From contig PFGT01000062.1 of assembly GCA_002782005.1 (NCBI GenBank), forward strand, positions 1 through 61,885: DNA of 61,885 nucleotides. The letters run 5' to 3'. Shown piece by piece: positions 23,089 through 32,527 of this stretch. The stretch's first letter is position 1. Each line of letters begins with the position of its first letter. The notes under the pieces were generated by a model. It had not been told where the DNA came from. It worked only from the letters and a program-made list of their open reading frames with translations, and ran no database searches. A program made the translations under genes and the position numbers. Source of the DNA: Hydrogenophilales bacterium CG12_big_fil_rev_8_21_14_0_65_61_21 (GTDB lineage: Bacteria; Pseudomonadota; Gammaproteobacteria; Burkholderiales; Thiobacillaceae).

Positions 23089-25791
23089 TTAAGAAACGCG
23101 GCTGCATTGCGAGGCCGGGGTGCGGGTATCCATGTTGCGGCCACGATTGATGTGGTCGTCTATTTCACCGGCGCAGCCCGCCATGCGGCCAAACAGGAAC
23201 GAGGTAAAGGCCGCCGTCTCCATCGAGCTTTCACCCAGCTTGCCAGTTCGGAAGCGCGGCCAGAGTAGTTTCAGCAGCAGCGTGGCGATAATGGCATCGA
23301 TGTTGACGCAGAAGACGTTCTTGGTCACGCCGGTGTCGAACAAGGCCTGAACCACGGCCTTGTAGTAATCGTGGAAGATGTTCTTCTCGCCCCGCTCCGC
23401 GAACAACTGCGCAATATAAACCTCGCGCGGATCATGGTTGACCACATGGCCCTTGAACACCGGGTGGTTGACGCCGGGGATGTTGCGCACCGGCAGGCCG
23501 AGCGCCTTGCCGGCCTTCTTCTCGTCGCCGAATTTCCTGGCGTAATCGGTCGCCATCGCCTTAAGGTCGAGGCCGTGGTCGGCGGCGCCGGCATCGGCCA
23601 GCTTGGTGTCGCCAAAGCTCTCAATCAGGAACTGGATGCCCTCATAACCGTTACCACCATGGGCGAAACCGGTGTGAGTGAGGAAACCAAGCATGCCCTT
23701 GTTGATCTGCACCCGCTCCGGCGATTCGGGACCGTCGGCCGATACCGCGCCCTTGCAGCCCTGGGCCGAGATGGTGCCGACACCGTTGGAGATGATCAAA
23801 CCCAGCATGACCTGGAACGGGAACAGATTGGCCGCCGTCGGCCGCTCGCCCATAAGGGCAAGATAGGCCAACTCGGTGATGGTCCACGATTCCAGAATTT
23901 TATCGTTGGCGATACCGCAAAACTTGCTTATCTGGTGGTTCTTGGCCGCAGTCGAAGCACCGATAATCACCGCGAACAGGTGGGCATACCAGGGCAAATC
24001 GCGCACCGTCAGCCGCGAGATGCGTTTGCGTATCAACGGCTCCCAGGCAATGGTCGTGGTCAATGCGGCGGTCACCGCGTCTGCCGTCGGGTGGCCCTTC
24101 AAAGCACGCAGGTAGCGCACGAAGGCCGATTTGCCGTGGCGCTTGTCGAAGGCCTTGAGCATCGCCTCGGCCAATGGGTCCGGCGCGCCGCCCAACAGGG
24201 TGGCGAGTTGCTTGGCGCTGGCCTTTGCGGGAGTAATCTTGGCCTGTTCGTCTGCGCCAGCGGTCAGGCCCGAGTGGGCGAATAGATCGATCAGGGTGTC
24301 GGCGGCTCGCCGCGCGCCATCGACGCGCTTCGGACCAAGCAGGGCAACTGCCGCGCCGACTGCCGTGTTGGGGGCGTTGCCGGCCTCGCGCGCCGCATCG
24401 GCAGCCGCCAGCATGACCTCGCCATGCAGGTTGACTCGCGCCGCCACCGCCAGGTTGAACAGGGCGTTATCGTTGGCGTCATTGAGCTCGCGCACCAGCG
24501 CCAGACACAGGTTGGACTCCAGCGGCTGCTTGGCGGTATCCAGGATAGAGATGCCGTTGACCTTGGTGATCTGGGTCTTGGGGTCCATCACCGAGCTGCC
24601 CGAACAGTCCTTCATAGACTGGCGCGGGAAGATGGCGCCCACCTGCTTGAGCAGTTCAGCGATCTGCATGTCGTAGGGCGGCAGCGCCTTGACTACCGGA
24701 ATATCCAGCTCGGGCGGCAGCTTCAGGCCCTGGTCGTCGCCGAACCACGGCTTCAGCTCCAGATTGCCTTCTGGCGGGAAATCCCGTTCGACGCCGTTCA
24801 AGTGCATGACCGCGGTCAGCGCCAGCGGGATGTGGGCGATGTTGGTGACCACCGCGCCGCGTTTCGAGCACACTGGATGCTCGGGCGTGAACAGTTCGGT
24901 GACGCCGAATTTCTCCATGAACCAGCGCTCCTTGGCCAGGGCGTCGTCGCCCGATCCGGCGATGGCGCCGGCGTGGCCGACCGCACGGGTCAGATTCGCT
25001 TTCCAGCGACCGACCACGCAGGCCACCACAGGCTTGTCGAAGGTAACATCTTCTTCGTAATAGCCGCCCGGCTCCGCATACATCACCGCCGCCTTGGTGC
25101 GCACATCGTTGGCCATGGCGTAGGCGAACTCGGGGGTGGCGTAATGGATATAGACGTCCTTGCCGCTGGAGATCAACGTCGTCGTTCCCCAGCCGCCGAT
25201 CGTCAGATAGTTGGCGATGGTGGTGGTGAAGTTGCCGGAGTTGGAATAGATGGCGATGGAACCCTTACGCAAGGTCTCGGCGGGGTTATCGCCGCCCAGC
25301 GCGCCGCCGATGCGGACATGGTTCCACGAATCCGCCACGCCCAGACAATTGGCGCCGAATATGTCCACCCCGCGCTGCTGACCAAGCGCCCGTATCTCGC
25401 GGGCATCATGCACCGAGGTCTTCTCGGTGAGGATGACGACCTTATCGACCTCGGGGTTGATCCGGATCAGCTCGGCGACGCCATCGCGGACGGCGGCCGG
25501 CGGCAGATAGACCACGCCGACGTTGAATTTGTGTCCGGCCTCCAGGCCTTCGCGCACATTGTTGTAGACCGGGATGTCGCCCAACGGCGTTTCCAGGACC
25601 TGGCCGCGGCGCCCGGGCATGGTGCCGAAGACCACGTTGCCGCCCGAATAGGCGTGGCTGATCGGGGTTACCGAACGGGATTCATTGCCCAGTATGTTCA
25701 GCACGCAGATGCGATCCTCAGGGGTCGCAATCTCGGCCAGGGAACGAATTCCGACGAAGTATTTGAAGTGTACGATGCCAGGCTTTCTCAT
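23089..25791 (-). CDS. aclA: ATP-citrate lyase large subunit, long variant (succinyl-CoA synthetase-alpha-like plus citrate synthase-like)
   Basis: A 900-residue protein. Residues about 1-340 resemble the succinyl-CoA synthetase alpha subunit, including the phosphohistidine motif GHAG (His273). Residues about 590-880 are citrate-synthase-like, the citryl-CoA lyase part. A region of about 200 residues (385-590) between them lengthens it well beyond the roughly 610-residue AclA of green sulfur bacteria. This fits the type II ACL known from some autotrophic proteobacteria, an assignment made from memory of the family. In the lyase domain, AHGGNG (His711), GH (His782) and NID (Asp832) are present, but the DHG position of animal ACL reads SNG (Asn669). 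AAAGG precedes the ATG by 9 bases. It pairs with aclB, 88 bases upstream. Confidence 0.9.
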   Translation of the reverse strand: MRKPGIVHFKYFVGIRSLAEIATPEDRICVLNILGNESRSVTPISHAYSGGNVVFGTMPGRRGQVLETPLGDIPVYNNVREGLEAGHKFNVGVVYLPPAAVRDGVAELIRINPEVDKVVILTEKTSVHDAREIRALGQQRGVDIFGANCLGVADSWNHVRIGGALGGDNPAETLRKGSIAIYSNSGNFTTTIANYLTIGGWGTTTLISSGKDVYIHYATPEFAYAMANDVRTKAAVMYAEPGGYYEEDVTFDKPVVACVVGRWKANLTRAVGHAGAIAGSGDDALAKERWFMEKFGVTELFTPEHPVCSKRGAVVTNIAHIPLALTAVMHLNGVERDFPPEGNLELKPWFGDDQGLKLPPELDIPVVKALPPYDMQIAELLKQVGAIFPRQSMKDCSGSSVMDPKTQITKVNGISILDTAKQPLESNLCLALVRELNDANDNALFNLAVAARVNLHGEVMLAAADAAREAGNAPNTAVGAAVALLGPKRVDGARRAADTLIDLFAHSGLTAGADEQAKITPAKASAKQLATLLGGAPDPLAEAMLKAFDKRHGKSAFVRYLRALKGHPTADAVTAALTTTIAWEPLIRKRISRLTVRDLPWYAHLFAVIIGASTAAKNHQISKFCGIANDKILESWTITELAYLALMGERPTAANLFPFQVMLGLIISNGVGTISAQGCKGAVSADGPESPERVQINKGMLGFLTHTGFAHGGNGYEGIQFLIESFGDTKLADAGAADHGLDLKAMATDYARKFGDEKKAGKALGLPVRNIPGVNHPVFKGHVVNHDPREVYIAQLFAERGEKNIFHDYYKAVVQALFDTGVTKNVFCVNIDAIIATLLLKLLWPRFRTGKLGESSMETAAFTSFLFGRMAGCAGEIDDHINRGRNMDTRTPASQCSRVS

Positions 25792-25879
25792 TGCTTATTA
25801 CCTTTCGTCCAAACGGCCGCAGGGCGGGAAAATCGCATACTGACAGCCGCTTTTTATGTGAATTGGATTCTCGGTCGGA

Positions 25880-27160
25880 TCAGGCGTCGGCGGGCAGACC
25901 CAGCATCGTCGCAACCTGGGCGCGGCCGCCGCTCTTCATCCAGCGATCTGCCTCCTGGGCATAGGTCACCACATCGGTCATCGCCGAGTCGTAGCCGAAC
26001 ACCCGATAAGGCAAGCGCAAGGCGTCGAGGACATCCTTGAAGGCGCCCATGCCACGAATCAGGTTGGGCCCGCCGCGACCGATCACCACATAGACCGGCG
26101 TCGGCCCGTGCTCGCTGAAGTACTCGCGCAGGGCATCGGCCATCGCCCGGAAGGTGACGAAGATGTCGGTGTTGTTGGCCTTGCCGCCGATCACAAACAG
26201 AACATTCGACTGTTTGAGGTAGTATTTGAGGCAGATACGCATCACCTCTTTCATCTTCTCGTAGGGCGGATTGCCGCCGAAATCGGAAGATATGATGGCA
26301 TCGCTGCCCAGCACCTCGGTAACCAGCGAATTCGCGCCGCCGCCGAAGGTCGGCGCCAGGATGGTGCCTTTATCGTTGATGACGTAGACATCGCTCTGGC
26401 CCTGGTAGGTGCGCAGTTCGTTGATCTCCTGCTCGAAGTCGCTGACCTCAGTCATGAACAGGTCGGAAGGCAGGTTCAGGCGGCTGACGCGCGGATCGTC
26501 ACGGTCGAAGCCGCACTTGAAGTCGCAGGCCACCGGCAACAGATGGCCAGGCCGGTTTTCCGTCATCCGAATAGGATTGAGTTCCAGCGTCGTCATGCCG
26601 TAATGGTGGAACAGATCCCACAGCTTGGGCAGATGCTGCACCAGCGGCGACACGATCTCGCGTGGCGCGCCCAGATCGGACAGCGCGTTGGAGATGACGA
26701 AGGACGAGAGGCCGGTCAGCGGATCGAAAGGCACCTCGACAATTTGGCTCTTGTCCAACTCCTCGATGTCCATGCCGCCGTGGTGAGTGAGCGTCATGAC
26801 CGGCGCCCGATAGCGGGTCGAGTCGGTGATCGAGAAGTAGATTTCGTGGTTAGCCGGAACGGCGCCTTCGAAGGTGACCCCGCGCGATTTGTAGACGGCA
26901 TTGCCGACCCGATGTTCGGCGAAGTAGAGGCGTTCCTTCTCGGCCAGCGCCGTTTTCAGATCGCTGGCGCGCCCAAGCAACCCGGACTTGCCCTTTTTGC
27001 CCACGCCGCCCTTGAAGATGGGCTTGATGAAGACCGAACCGCAACGTTCGATCAGGTTATAGATTTCATGTTCGCCAGCCTCCGGCCCGAGTACCTCGGC
27101 GGCCGGAAAATCGACGATCTTGAGCATCCGTGCTCCATAGAGCATGCCACTGATGTTCAT
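25880..27160 (-). CDS. aclB: ATP-citrate lyase small subunit (succinyl-CoA synthetase-beta-like)
   Basis: A 426-residue ATP-grasp protein. KPIFKGGVGKKGKSG lies near the nucleotide site, and TTLELNPIRM is the Mg-ATP-binding ELNP motif. The C-terminal CoA-ligase half includes FGGGANSLVTEVLG, SSDFGGNPPYEKM and GGKANNTDIFVTF, the last matching the ACL rather than the succinyl-CoA synthetase family. With AclA it would make citryl-CoA from citrate, CoA and ATP. The start at 27160 has a GGAGAGG-like site about 11 bases upstream; an in-frame ATG 33 bases on (MLKIVDF) is a possible alternative. It follows flxA by 87 bases, across a hairpin. Confidence 0.92.
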   Translation of the reverse strand: MNISGMLYGARMLKIVDFPAAEVLGPEAGEHEIYNLIERCGSVFIKPIFKGGVGKKGKSGLLGRASDLKTALAEKERLYFAEHRVGNAVYKSRGVTFEGAVPANHEIYFSITDSTRYRAPVMTLTHHGGMDIEELDKSQIVEVPFDPLTGLSSFVISNALSDLGAPREIVSPLVQHLPKLWDLFHHYGMTTLELNPIRMTENRPGHLLPVACDFKCGFDRDDPRVSRLNLPSDLFMTEVSDFEQEINELRTYQGQSDVYVINDKGTILAPTFGGGANSLVTEVLGSDAIISSDFGGNPPYEKMKEVMRICLKYYLKQSNVLFVIGGKANNTDIFVTFRAMADALREYFSEHGPTPVYVVIGRGGPNLIRGMGAFKDVLDALRLPYRVFGYDSAMTDVVTYAQEADRWMKSGGRAQVATMLGLPADA

Positions 27161-27206
27161 GGTTTACTTGCCTCTCCATTAATCAAATTTCAGCCACCGC
27201 AACCAT

Positions 27207-27227
27207 GGGACACGCTTACCGCGTCCC
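27207..27227 (-). promoter_or_regulatory. Intercistronic stem-loop between flxA and aclB
   Basis: On the minus strand this 21-base stretch folds into an 8-bp stem (one G-T pair) with a 5-base loop, opening GGGAC and closing GTCCC. No T tract follows, so it is more likely an RNA processing or stability element than a terminator. It divides the long cluster into an electron-transfer half and the citrate-cleavage half. Confidence 0.45.
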
Positions 27228-27247
27228 TGCTCGAAACCCATCGATAC

Positions 27248-28072
27248 CTAGTACTCTTCCGGTAGATTCTTCAGCTCGGCCCACGAATAGACCGGCCCCT
27301 TGACGCACACATAGTCCTTGCCGACATTGCAGCGGCCGCACTTGCCCAGGCCGCATTTCATCTTGTTCTCCAGGGTCGTGTATATCTGCTCGTCAGCGAA
27401 TCCGAGCTGGCTCAGGTTCTGGATCACATACTTGATCATGATCGGCGGCCCGCAGGTGATGGCGATGGCATTGTCGGACGAAGGCTCCTTGTCCATCACG
27501 TTGGCCGGCACGAAACCGCAGTAGGCATCCCAGCCATCCTCGGCCTTGTCCACCGACAAATGGACGTCGGCGACGCCGCGCAGTTTTTCCAGCTCCGCCT
27601 TGTACATGATGTCGCGTGGCGAACGGCCGCCGTAAAATACGGTGATATTCTTGAAATTGTCGCGTTGCGCCACGGCGGTGGTAATGACCGGCCAGATCGG
27701 CGCCAGGCCGCAGCCGCCGCCGATGAAGTAAAGATTCCTGCCCCGCCAGTCGTCAACCGGGAAGCTGTTGCCGTAGGGGCCACGGATGCCGACCACGTCG
27801 CCGACCGCCAGATCGTGGAAAGCGGCGCTGACCCGTCCCACCCGCATGATGGAAAACTGCTTGTATTCCTTGACCAGCGGCGAAGAGGCGATGGAGATCA
27901 TCATTTCGCCGCGTCCGAACGCCGATAGCATGGCGCACTGACCGCATTCATGTTCGAAGCTGTCGCCATTCAGCGGCTCTACCCGGAAGGTCTTGATGGC
28001 GCGCTCGCCGGGCACCTCTTCCTTGATGTAGGTGATCCGGGCCAGTTCCGGCAGGTAGATGTTATCCGGCAT
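27248..28072 (-). CDS. flxA: FlxA-like NAD(P)H/FAD oxidoreductase subunit
   Basis: A 274-residue ferredoxin-NADP reductase-like protein. The FAD domain carries MISIASSP (like RxYS/T). The NAD(P) domain has FIGGGCGLAPIWPV (residues about 116-129) and TCGPPIMIKYV. Near the C-terminus CGLGKCGRCNVGKDYVC supplies four cysteines for a [2Fe-2S] cluster, as in PyrK and hydrogenase gamma subunits. In the FlxABCD-HdrABC complex FlxA oxidises NAD(P)H and passes electrons inward. Its start overlaps flxB by 11 bases. Assignment rests on the fold plus the flxDCBA-hdrA context. Confidence 0.85.
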   Translation of the reverse strand: MPDNIYLPELARITYIKEEVPGERAIKTFRVEPLNGDSFEHECGQCAMLSAFGRGEMMISIASSPLVKEYKQFSIMRVGRVSAAFHDLAVGDVVGIRGPYGNSFPVDDWRGRNLYFIGGGCGLAPIWPVITTAVAQRDNFKNITVFYGGRSPRDIMYKAELEKLRGVADVHLSVDKAEDGWDAYCGFVPANVMDKEPSSDNAIAITCGPPIMIKYVIQNLSQLGFADEQIYTTLENKMKCGLGKCGRCNVGKDYVCVKGPVYSWAELKNLPEEY

Positions 28073-29096
28073 GTTCGGTTACCTTGTTGACCACATGGAC
28101 GATGTCGATTCCGACCGGGCAATCGCTGATGCAGCGACCACAGCCGGTGCATTGGTGCATCCCGAAATTCTCATGGAAATACTGAAACTTGTGGCACACC
28201 CGTTGCCGCAGCCGGGCGCCGACGGTTGGCCTCGGGTTGTGGCCCGAGGTGTGCATGGTGAAGTCGGGAAACTGGCAGTTGTCCCAGGTCCGCACCCGGT
28301 TGCCCTTGAGCGGCGCCGAACCGGTGACTTCATCGTTGATGTCGAAACAGTGGCAAGTCGGGCACAGAAAGGTGCATATACCGCAGCCGATACAGGCTTG
28401 CGCCAGTTCTTCCCAGAGCGGCGACTTGAAACTGGCCTTCAACCTGGCCGGCGCCCCATCGGGGTTGTTGATCGCCCGTTGCGGTTGGGCGACGGCCTCG
28501 GCGTGTACGCTTGCCGCCTGTTTACGGTCGGCGGCCGCCGGCATCTTGAGCAGATCGCCGGCGGTCGTCATTAATGACTTGCCGGTCTCGGTAATGGCAG
28601 CCAGAAAATAGCGGTCGCCCAGGTCGGTCATCAGGACATCAAGACCGTCGCTGCTGACCGGCGAGCCGCCGACCGACAGGCAAAAACAATGGGCGCTGGG
28701 CGGCTTGTTGCAGGCCAGACCAACGTAAGCCATGTTGTTGCGCCGTGACTGATAGTAAACATCGTCAACATGGTCGGCGAATACCCGATCCATGCGTACC
28801 GTGCCGCGAGCGTCGCAGGGACGCACGCCGAACACCACGCGATGCTTGCTATCCGGCAGTTTTTGCGTCAATCGCGGCGCTTCGCCCTTGATCTGCTCGA
28901 AGGAGAAAAACACCTCCCGCTGTGGGAAGGCAAAGCCCTTGGGCGGCTGCTTGGTGTTGGGGTGGTCGAGCCGGGCGGCGCCGACGACCGGCCGAAACGC
29001 CCAGACGCCGTCTTCAACCGCCGGCGCAAACGCCTCCCAGTCGGTCAAGGCGGCGATCCAGTCGTCCAGGCGTTGTTTATCGAGTATCTTTTCCAT
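28062..29096 (-). CDS. flxB: FlxB-like iron-sulfur subunit (hydrogenase beta / sulfite reductase A type)
   Basis: A 344-residue protein with two ferredoxin-type motifs in the C-terminal half: CIGCGICTFLCPTCHCF and CTGCGRCISDCPVGID. The N-terminal part (VVFGVRPCDARGTVRMDRVF; YVGLACNKPPSAHCFC) matches the family that includes the beta subunit of sulfhydrogenases and anaerobic sulfite reductase A. It would relay electrons between FlxA and the Hdr part. The ATG at 29096 is chosen because it lies just after the flxC stop with AGG about 8 bases before it; the longer frame would overlap flxC by 85 bases. Confidence 0.82.
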   Translation of the reverse strand: MEKILDKQRLDDWIAALTDWEAFAPAVEDGVWAFRPVVGAARLDHPNTKQPPKGFAFPQREVFFSFEQIKGEAPRLTQKLPDSKHRVVFGVRPCDARGTVRMDRVFADHVDDVYYQSRRNNMAYVGLACNKPPSAHCFCLSVGGSPVSSDGLDVLMTDLGDRYFLAAITETGKSLMTTAGDLLKMPAAADRKQAASVHAEAVAQPQRAINNPDGAPARLKASFKSPLWEELAQACIGCGICTFLCPTCHCFDINDEVTGSAPLKGNRVRTWDNCQFPDFTMHTSGHNPRPTVGARLRQRVCHKFQYFHENFGMHQCTGCGRCISDCPVGIDIVHVVNKVTEHAG

Positions 29097-29100
29097 GCGC

Positions 29101-30132
29101 TTACCTGATAAATTGACCGGGGTCGTCGTCGCGGAAGGAGGCCACCAGCGAGGGGCCGCCGATGCTGGCCCCAGGCTCATAGCCAAAGTGTTCGCGGGCC
29201 TCCCGTTCCATCTTGTTGTTGAGCAGACGCAACGGGATGTTGACCGGGCAGACCCGTTCGCACTCGCCGCAATCGATGCAGCGGCCAGCCAGGTGCATGG
29301 CGCGCGTCATGTGATAGGTGATGTTTTCGGAGCGCACCGCCGAGCGCTCTATCCAGCGGATGCGATTGGCCTTTTCCTCGGCCGTGGTTTCCGGCGCTAC
29401 CGGGAAGGTGATGCTGTCCACCACGCACTCGTCGCAGTAGCACATCGGGCATACCGAGCGGCACGCGAAGCAGCGGATGCAGCGCTCGAACTGACGGCAC
29501 CAGTATGCCCAACGGTCGGCCTCGCTGAGCGCCTCGAAACGGGCCAACGCAGTGAACGGCGCGACCAACTGGCGACTGGTCTGGTCCTCGCCGAACACCA
29601 CATTGTGTTCCTTGGGGAAGGGTTCGCGGCATTCCAGGCAGCGATCCGCCATGACCTCGCTGGCCGGTAGTCTCACCTCGCCCGCCAAGGTCGTGACAAC
29701 GAGTTCGGCACCGTCGATGACGGCGCTCAATGCCTGGGCGCCGTTCAGTAGCCGCGCCAGTTTGTATTCGACCAGTACGCCGCCGCCCTCGCAGGACACG
29801 CCGATGATGTAAACGTCTTCACGCTTGAAGTAGTGCTCCTGCATCAGCACGACGATGGCGCGGGCGTCGCAGCCCTTGGCGACGATGGCGATGGGCAAGT
29901 TTGGGGTCCGTTGCGCATGAGCCAGCGCCTTGCGATCCTCGACCAGGTAGAGCGCCAGGTTGTGGAAGCAGGTAGCATCCCATACCAGCTCATCGGCCTG
30001 TTCCGGATCGGTGATGGTGACCGGCTCGGCAAGCATGCCCCGGCTGCCGCGCTGGTAGCCGATGACGGCGCGAACCTCGCCCTTGGCTAACAGGTCACGC
30101 GCCGCGTCGCGAATACTCTGGACATCGATCAT
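29101..30132 (-). CDS. flxC: FlxC-like iron-sulfur protein (FrhB/FdhB-related)
   Basis: A 343-residue protein. The first half resembles coenzyme F420 hydrogenase/dehydrogenase beta-type proteins (AKGCDARAIVVLMQEHYFKR; GVSCEGGG). The second half has two [4Fe-4S] motifs, CIRCFACRSVCPMCYCDEC and CIDCGECERVCPVNIPLR. It starts inside the flxD stop (ATGA overlap of 4 bases) and ends 4 bases before flxB. This is the expected third partner between FlxD and FlxB. No F420 use is implied; many bacterial members of the family lack it. Confidence 0.82.
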   Translation of the reverse strand: MIDVQSIRDAARDLLAKGEVRAVIGYQRGSRGMLAEPVTITDPEQADELVWDATCFHNLALYLVEDRKALAHAQRTPNLPIAIVAKGCDARAIVVLMQEHYFKREDVYIIGVSCEGGGVLVEYKLARLLNGAQALSAVIDGAELVVTTLAGEVRLPASEVMADRCLECREPFPKEHNVVFGEDQTSRQLVAPFTALARFEALSEADRWAYWCRQFERCIRCFACRSVCPMCYCDECVVDSITFPVAPETTAEEKANRIRWIERSAVRSENITYHMTRAMHLAGRCIDCGECERVCPVNIPLRLLNNKMEREAREHFGYEPGASIGGPSLVASFRDDDPGQFIR

Positions 30133-30563
30133 GTGCGGTCCGCCTTCAATTTGTTCTGCGGTCCGAGCGGCTTGAGGTCGGCGACGAAATCCTTGACGAC
30201 TTGGGCGTACTTGGCACCCTCGGCGGCCGACACCCAGGACATCCGAAACCGATCCGGCTCGACGCCGACCATTTCAAGCAGCTCCTTGATGAGGTAGATC
30301 TTGCGCCGCGCCAGGTAGTTGCCCTCGATGTAGTGGCAGTCGCCGATATGGCAACCTGAGAGCAGAACGCCGTCCGCCCCCTTGTTGAAGGCCGACAGTA
30401 TGTAGAGTGGCGAAATGCTGCCCGAGCATGGCACGGTGATCGGCGTCGCGTTGGCCGGATACTGAATCCGGGAGACGCCGGCCAGGTCGCTGCCCGCCGA
30501 CGAGCACCACTTGCACAGGAAGGCGACGATCTTGGGTTCGTAAGCTTGTTCTTCTTCCGACAT
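30129..30563 (-). CDS. flxD: FlxD/MvhD-like adaptor iron-sulfur protein
   Basis: A 144-residue member of the MvhD/FlpD family, which docks electron-donating modules onto HdrA through a [2Fe-2S] cluster. CKWCSSAGSDLAGVSR (residues 17-32), PCSGSISP and SGCHIGDCHY hold the conserved cysteines. The gene lies 14 bases after hdrA and overlaps flxC by 4 bases, the classic hdrA-mvhD neighbourhood. It is the strongest single marker that the Flx genes feed an HdrABC complex. Confidence 0.92.
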   Translation of the reverse strand: MSEEEQAYEPKIVAFLCKWCSSAGSDLAGVSRIQYPANATPITVPCSGSISPLYILSAFNKGADGVLLSGCHIGDCHYIEGNYLARRKIYLIKELLEMVGVEPDRFRMSWVSAAEGAKYAQVVKDFVADLKPLGPQNKLKADRT

Positions 30564-30577
30564 CGGTTTCCCTTACT

Positions 30578-32527
30578 TCAAGCCAGACACGCTTCGATCA
30601 TCTCGAAGACCTGCATCTGCGTGGCGTTTTTGACTTCGATGGCGGCGCGCAGGCAGGTGGCCGTGCAACTGCCGCAACCTTCGCAAAGCACTTCGTTCAC
30701 CACCGCCTTGCCGTTCTCCAGCCGGATTGCATGGTAGGGGCAGGCGGTCACGCACATCTCGCAACCGGTGCAGTGGGAGCGGCGCACCCGGGCGACGGTC
30801 GGCGCATGGCTGAGGGTCGCCTGCGACAGCAGCGCGATCACCTTGGCGGCGGCCGCGCCAGCCTGGGCGACGGTCTCGGGAATATCCTTCGGCCCTTGGG
30901 CAGCGCCGGCCAGGAAGATGCCGGCGGTGACGCTCTCGACCGGTTTGAGCTTGGGGTGCGCCTCGGCCAGGAAACCATCCTTGTCGCGGCCGATCTTGAG
31001 CACCTTGGCGGCATCCGCCGTGCCCTTGGATGGCTGCATGGCCAGCGCCAATACCACCATGTCGGCATCGATCTCGACGTTCTGTCCGGTCAGGGTGTCG
31101 GTACCGAGCACCTTGATCTTGTCATTATGCCGGTAGAGTTTGGAAACGCGACCGCGCAGATAAATAGCCCCGTCCTCCTCCATGGTGCGCTGCACAAACT
31201 CCTCGTAACCCTTGCCGCCAGAGCGAATGTCGATGTAGAACACATAGGCGCGGCCATCCGGGACATGGTGCTTGTATAGGCTGGCGTGCTTGGCGGTGTA
31301 CATGCAGCAGATCTTGGAGCAGTAGGCGCAGTGCTGCGCCGGGTCGCGCGAGCCCGCGCACTGGATGAACACCACATCCTTGGGCACCTTGTGGTCGGAG
31401 GGCCGCAGCACATGGCCGCTGGTTGCGCCCGAGGCCGAACACAGACGCTCGAATTGCAGGCCGTCCAGCACGTCTTCGACCTTGCCATAGCCGTACTCGC
31501 CCAGGTTCTCCTGACCGTATAGATCGAAGCCGGTAGCGACGACGATGGCGCCCACCTCCTCGACCACGGTTTCGGGCCGCATGTCGTAGTTGATCGCTTC
31601 GGCCTCGCAGACATCCTTACACTTGCCGCAGCGGATGGGATTCAAACCCAGGCAGGCATCCTCGTCGAGCGTGTAGCTGGCCGGAATCGCCTGCGCGTAA
31701 GGAATGTAGATGGCCCGCCGGGCGGTCAGGCCAAGCTCGTATTCGTTGGGCACCACTACCGGGCAAACCTGGGTGCAGTCATCGCAGATCTTGCACTTCT
31801 CAGGATCAACGAAGGTCGGCTTCTTGAGTATCTTGGCCTTGAAATTGCCCACCGAGCCGGATACTTCCTGCACCTCGCAGTAGGTCATTACCGTGATCTT
31901 GGGGTGACGCGACACCTCCACCATCTTGGGCGACAAGATGCACTGCGAGCAGTCCAGGGTGGGAAAGGTTTCGGAGAGCTGGAGCATGTGGCCGCCGAGG
32001 GTGGCCTGTTTCTCGACCAGCAGCACCTCCAGACCGGCGTTGGCCATATCGAGCGAGGCCTGGATGCCGGCGATGCCGCCGCCGATCACCATGACCCGGC
32101 GGGTAACCGGGACGGCAATCGGTTCCAAAGACTGGTTGCGGCCGGCCCGGCGCACGGCGCTGCGGGAAATCTTGATCGCCTTCTCGGTTCCCACATCGCG
32201 ATCCTTGTGCACCCAGGCGCACTGTTCGCGAATGTTGGCGATCTCGCAGGTGAAGCCGCTGATGCCGGCACGGGTGGCGTTATCGCGGAAGGTTTTTTCA
32301 TGCAGTGACGGCGAACAACAGGAGACGACGACGCTGTCCAACTGGTTATCCTTGATCGCCTGGATGACCGCGTTCTGACCGGGGTCGGAACACATGTAGA
32401 CGTAGTCCTGAGAGTAGACGACGGTCTCCTCGGCGGACATCTCCTTGGCCACTCTTGCCACGTCGACCGTGGCGGCGATGTTGTTGCCGCAGTGGCAGAC
32501 GAAAACGCCGGTACGCTTTTTGGTCAT
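30578..32527 (-). CDS. hdrA: HdrA-type FAD iron-sulfur subunit (electron-bifurcating core)
   Basis: A 649-residue, full-length methanogen-like HdrA. The N-terminal domain opens with GVFVCHCGNNIAATVDV and has further cysteines to about residue 103. The FAD fold follows (VMVIGGGIAGIQASLD, from residue 145). Iron-sulfur motifs are CKICDDCTQVCP (about 245-256), CGKCKDVCEAEAINYD (about 300-315) and, at the C-terminus, CTGCEMCVTACP plus CEGCGSCTATCLRAAI. HdrA flavin is the bifurcating centre in methanogens. The presence of FlxD, HdrB and HdrC in the same operon, and the complete motif set, distinguish it from the sHdrA of sulfur oxidation. Its start overlaps korC by 4 bases, coupling it to the 2-oxoacid oxidoreductase. 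Confidence 0.93.
   Translation of the reverse strand: MTKKRTGVFVCHCGNNIAATVDVARVAKEMSAEETVVYSQDYVYMCSDPGQNAVIQAIKDNQLDSVVVSCCSPSLHEKTFRDNATRAGISGFTCEIANIREQCAWVHKDRDVGTEKAIKISRSAVRRAGRNQSLEPIAVPVTRRVMVIGGGIAGIQASLDMANAGLEVLLVEKQATLGGHMLQLSETFPTLDCSQCILSPKMVEVSRHPKITVMTYCEVQEVSGSVGNFKAKILKKPTFVDPEKCKICDDCTQVCPVVVPNEYELGLTARRAIYIPYAQAIPASYTLDEDACLGLNPIRCGKCKDVCEAEAINYDMRPETVVEEVGAIVVATGFDLYGQENLGEYGYGKVEDVLDGLQFERLCSASGATSGHVLRPSDHKVPKDVVFIQCAGSRDPAQHCAYCSKICCMYTAKHASLYKHHVPDGRAYVFYIDIRSGGKGYEEFVQRTMEEDGAIYLRGRVSKLYRHNDKIKVLGTDTLTGQNVEIDADMVVLALAMQPSKGTADAAKVLKIGRDKDGFLAEAHPKLKPVESVTAGIFLAGAAQGPKDIPETVAQAGAAAAKVIALLSQATLSHAPTVARVRRSHCTGCEMCVTACPYHAIRLENGKAVVNEVLCEGCGSCTATCLRAAIEVKNATQMQVFEMIEACLA

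Noticed and set aside
23089-27160. AclAB read as succinyl-CoA synthetase SucCD
   Set aside because: The large subunit carries an additional citrate synthase-like domain and the small one has ACL-type C-terminal motifs, so a plain SucCD pair is excluded.
30578-32527. HdrA read as part of the sulfur-oxidising sHdr system
   Set aside because: The neighbours are flxABCD, hdrBC and korDABC, not lipoate-binding or sHdrB2/C2 genes, and the protein has the full set of HdrA iron-sulfur motifs.
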